NCBI RefSeq assembly: GCF_004402215.1 | Contig: NZ_SOEZ01000038.1 | Coordinates: 62,001 to 126,000, forward strand | Origin: Cryobacterium tagatosivorans | GTDB lineage: Bacteria > Actinomycetota > Actinomycetes > Actinomycetales > Microbacteriaceae | Length of the DNA: 64,000 bases | Direction: 5' to 3' | Shown: positions 63,479 through 64,000 of the stretch, in pieces | How positions within the stretch are numbered: the stretch's first letter is position 1 | How the letters are laid out: every line of letters starts with the position of its first letter | The notes under the pieces: generated by a model | Seen by the model: the letters and a program-made list of their open reading frames with translations, nothing else | Database searches by the model: none | Told to the model about the DNA's origin: nothing | Program-made: the position numbers and the translations under genes

Positions 63479-64000
63479 ATGCCAACGACCACAGATTTCC
63501 CGTACACCCTGACGCGGATGGGCGTCATCATGACGCCGGAAGAGGGCAACGCCCTCGAAGCGGAAGGCGTGCTGAATCCGGCGACCGGACGCACGATTGA
63601 CGGCACCCTGTACCTCCTGCCTCGCCTGGTCGCCACCGGCAACGTCTCCCGCGTCGGGCTGGCGAAGGTGATCATCACCGACGGGGTCCCCACCGGCGTC
63701 GAGCGTGAGGGCGTCGTGCTCGAACCCGATCGGGGCTGGGAGCGCGGCGCGAACAACGCCGGCGTCGAAGACCCCCGGGTCACGTACATCGACCGTCTGG
63801 GCATGCACGTGATGACCTACGTCGCTTACGGCCCGCTGGGCCCGCGCACCGCCGTCGCCGTCTCGACCGACCTGCGCGAGTGGCGCCGGCTCGGCCCGGC
63901 GCTGTTCGCCTACGACGATGCCCTCGACATGGACCTGAACCTGTTCCACAACAAGGACACCGTCTTCTTCCCCGAGCCGGTCACCGCGCCGGACGGCGTG
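63479..64000 (+). CDS. GH130 family beta-mannoside phosphorylase/hydrolase, 3' end beyond window
   Basis: 174 N-terminal residues are visible; family members have about 320-390. ITDGVPTGVEREGVVLEP, NNAGVEDPRVTYIDRLGMHV and LNLFHNKDTVFFPEPV match the GH130 five-bladed propeller, whose enzymes phosphorolyse or hydrolyse beta-mannosides; the Asp in GVEDPRVT is the probable proton donor. ATG 63479 follows AAAGG, two bases after the permease stop. The regulator-transporter-GH130 order suggests beta-manno-oligosaccharide use. Confidence 0.85.
   Translation, partial: MPTTTDFPYTLTRMGVIMTPEEGNALEAEGVLNPATGRTIDGTLYLLPRLVATGNVSRVGLAKVIITDGVPTGVEREGVVLEPDRGWERGANNAGVEDPRVTYIDRLGMHVMTYVAYGPLGPRTAVAVSTDLREWRRLGPALFAYDDALDMDLNLFHNKDTVFFPEPVTAPDGV

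Overview
The window is a G+C-rich actinobacterial chromosome segment. It most resembles Microbacteriaceae. Reasons: a division and cell-wall (dcw) cluster with no ftsA, ddl or murB but with wag31 and sepF; gene order that parallels Mycobacterium tuberculosis Rv2145c to Rv2187; a C50 carotenoid operon (crtYe, crtYf, crtEb); many GTG starts; and a MurE whose DNPR signature is replaced by FHPR, which would suit the non-diaminopimelate (type B) wall of that family. The family assignment is inference; the gene content is read directly.

Layout. 1-22971 is an almost unbroken minus-strand block, read right to left: mraZ, rsmH, ftsL, ftsI, murE, murF, mraY, murD, ftsW, murG, murC, ftsQ, ftsZ, yggS, sepF, yggT, wag31, lspA, rluD and dnaE (its 3' end lies outside the window). 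Many junctions overlap by 1-4 bases. The block starts at a promoter overlapping three 10-bp-spaced MraZ boxes (23011-23036), insulated by a strong terminator (23146-23175) after a small DUF3040 membrane-protein gene. 23802-30138 holds a trans-prenyltransferase, a PLP decarboxylase, an Rv2175c-like DNA-binding protein, a triple-LysM transglycosylase-like protein and a PASTA Ser/Thr kinase at the pknL position. 30268-35798 holds a truncated HNH gene, class II DAHP synthase, an acyltransferase, a ROK glucokinase and a FadD15-type acyl-CoA ligase. 35976-44925 carries peptide deformylase, a MinD-like ATPase, pyruvate carboxylase, an orphan ParA, and a MerR/FtsR/GarA/PgsA-type regulatory block.

44976-48842 is a divergent Ku-LigD non-homologous end-joining pair plus a NUDIX hydrolase. 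48898-55690 is a MarR-apt pair divergent from a tightly overlapping operon idi-crtE-crtB-crtI-crtYe-crtYf-crtEb, predicted to take IPP/DMAPP to a C50 carotenoid of the decaprenoxanthin/sarcinaxanthin type. 55714-59081 holds an S4 RNA-binding protein, a PYROXD2-like FAD oxidoreductase and a lipase-maturation-factor-like membrane protein. 59265-64000 is a LacI-controlled sugar operon: regulator, binding lipoprotein, two permeases and the start of a GH130 enzyme, suggesting beta-mannoside uptake and phosphorolysis.

The most unusual non-genic signal is a dispersed palindrome present three times (30164-30228, 35868-35930, 42312-42382). Each copy has 26-30 bp arms around an 11-nt loop, and each lies exactly between the 3' ends of two convergent genes. 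Two other long inverted repeats (30614-30681 and 56123-56190) also sit at gene 3' ends. I saw no tRNA, rRNA, CRISPR array, prophage or intact insertion sequence.
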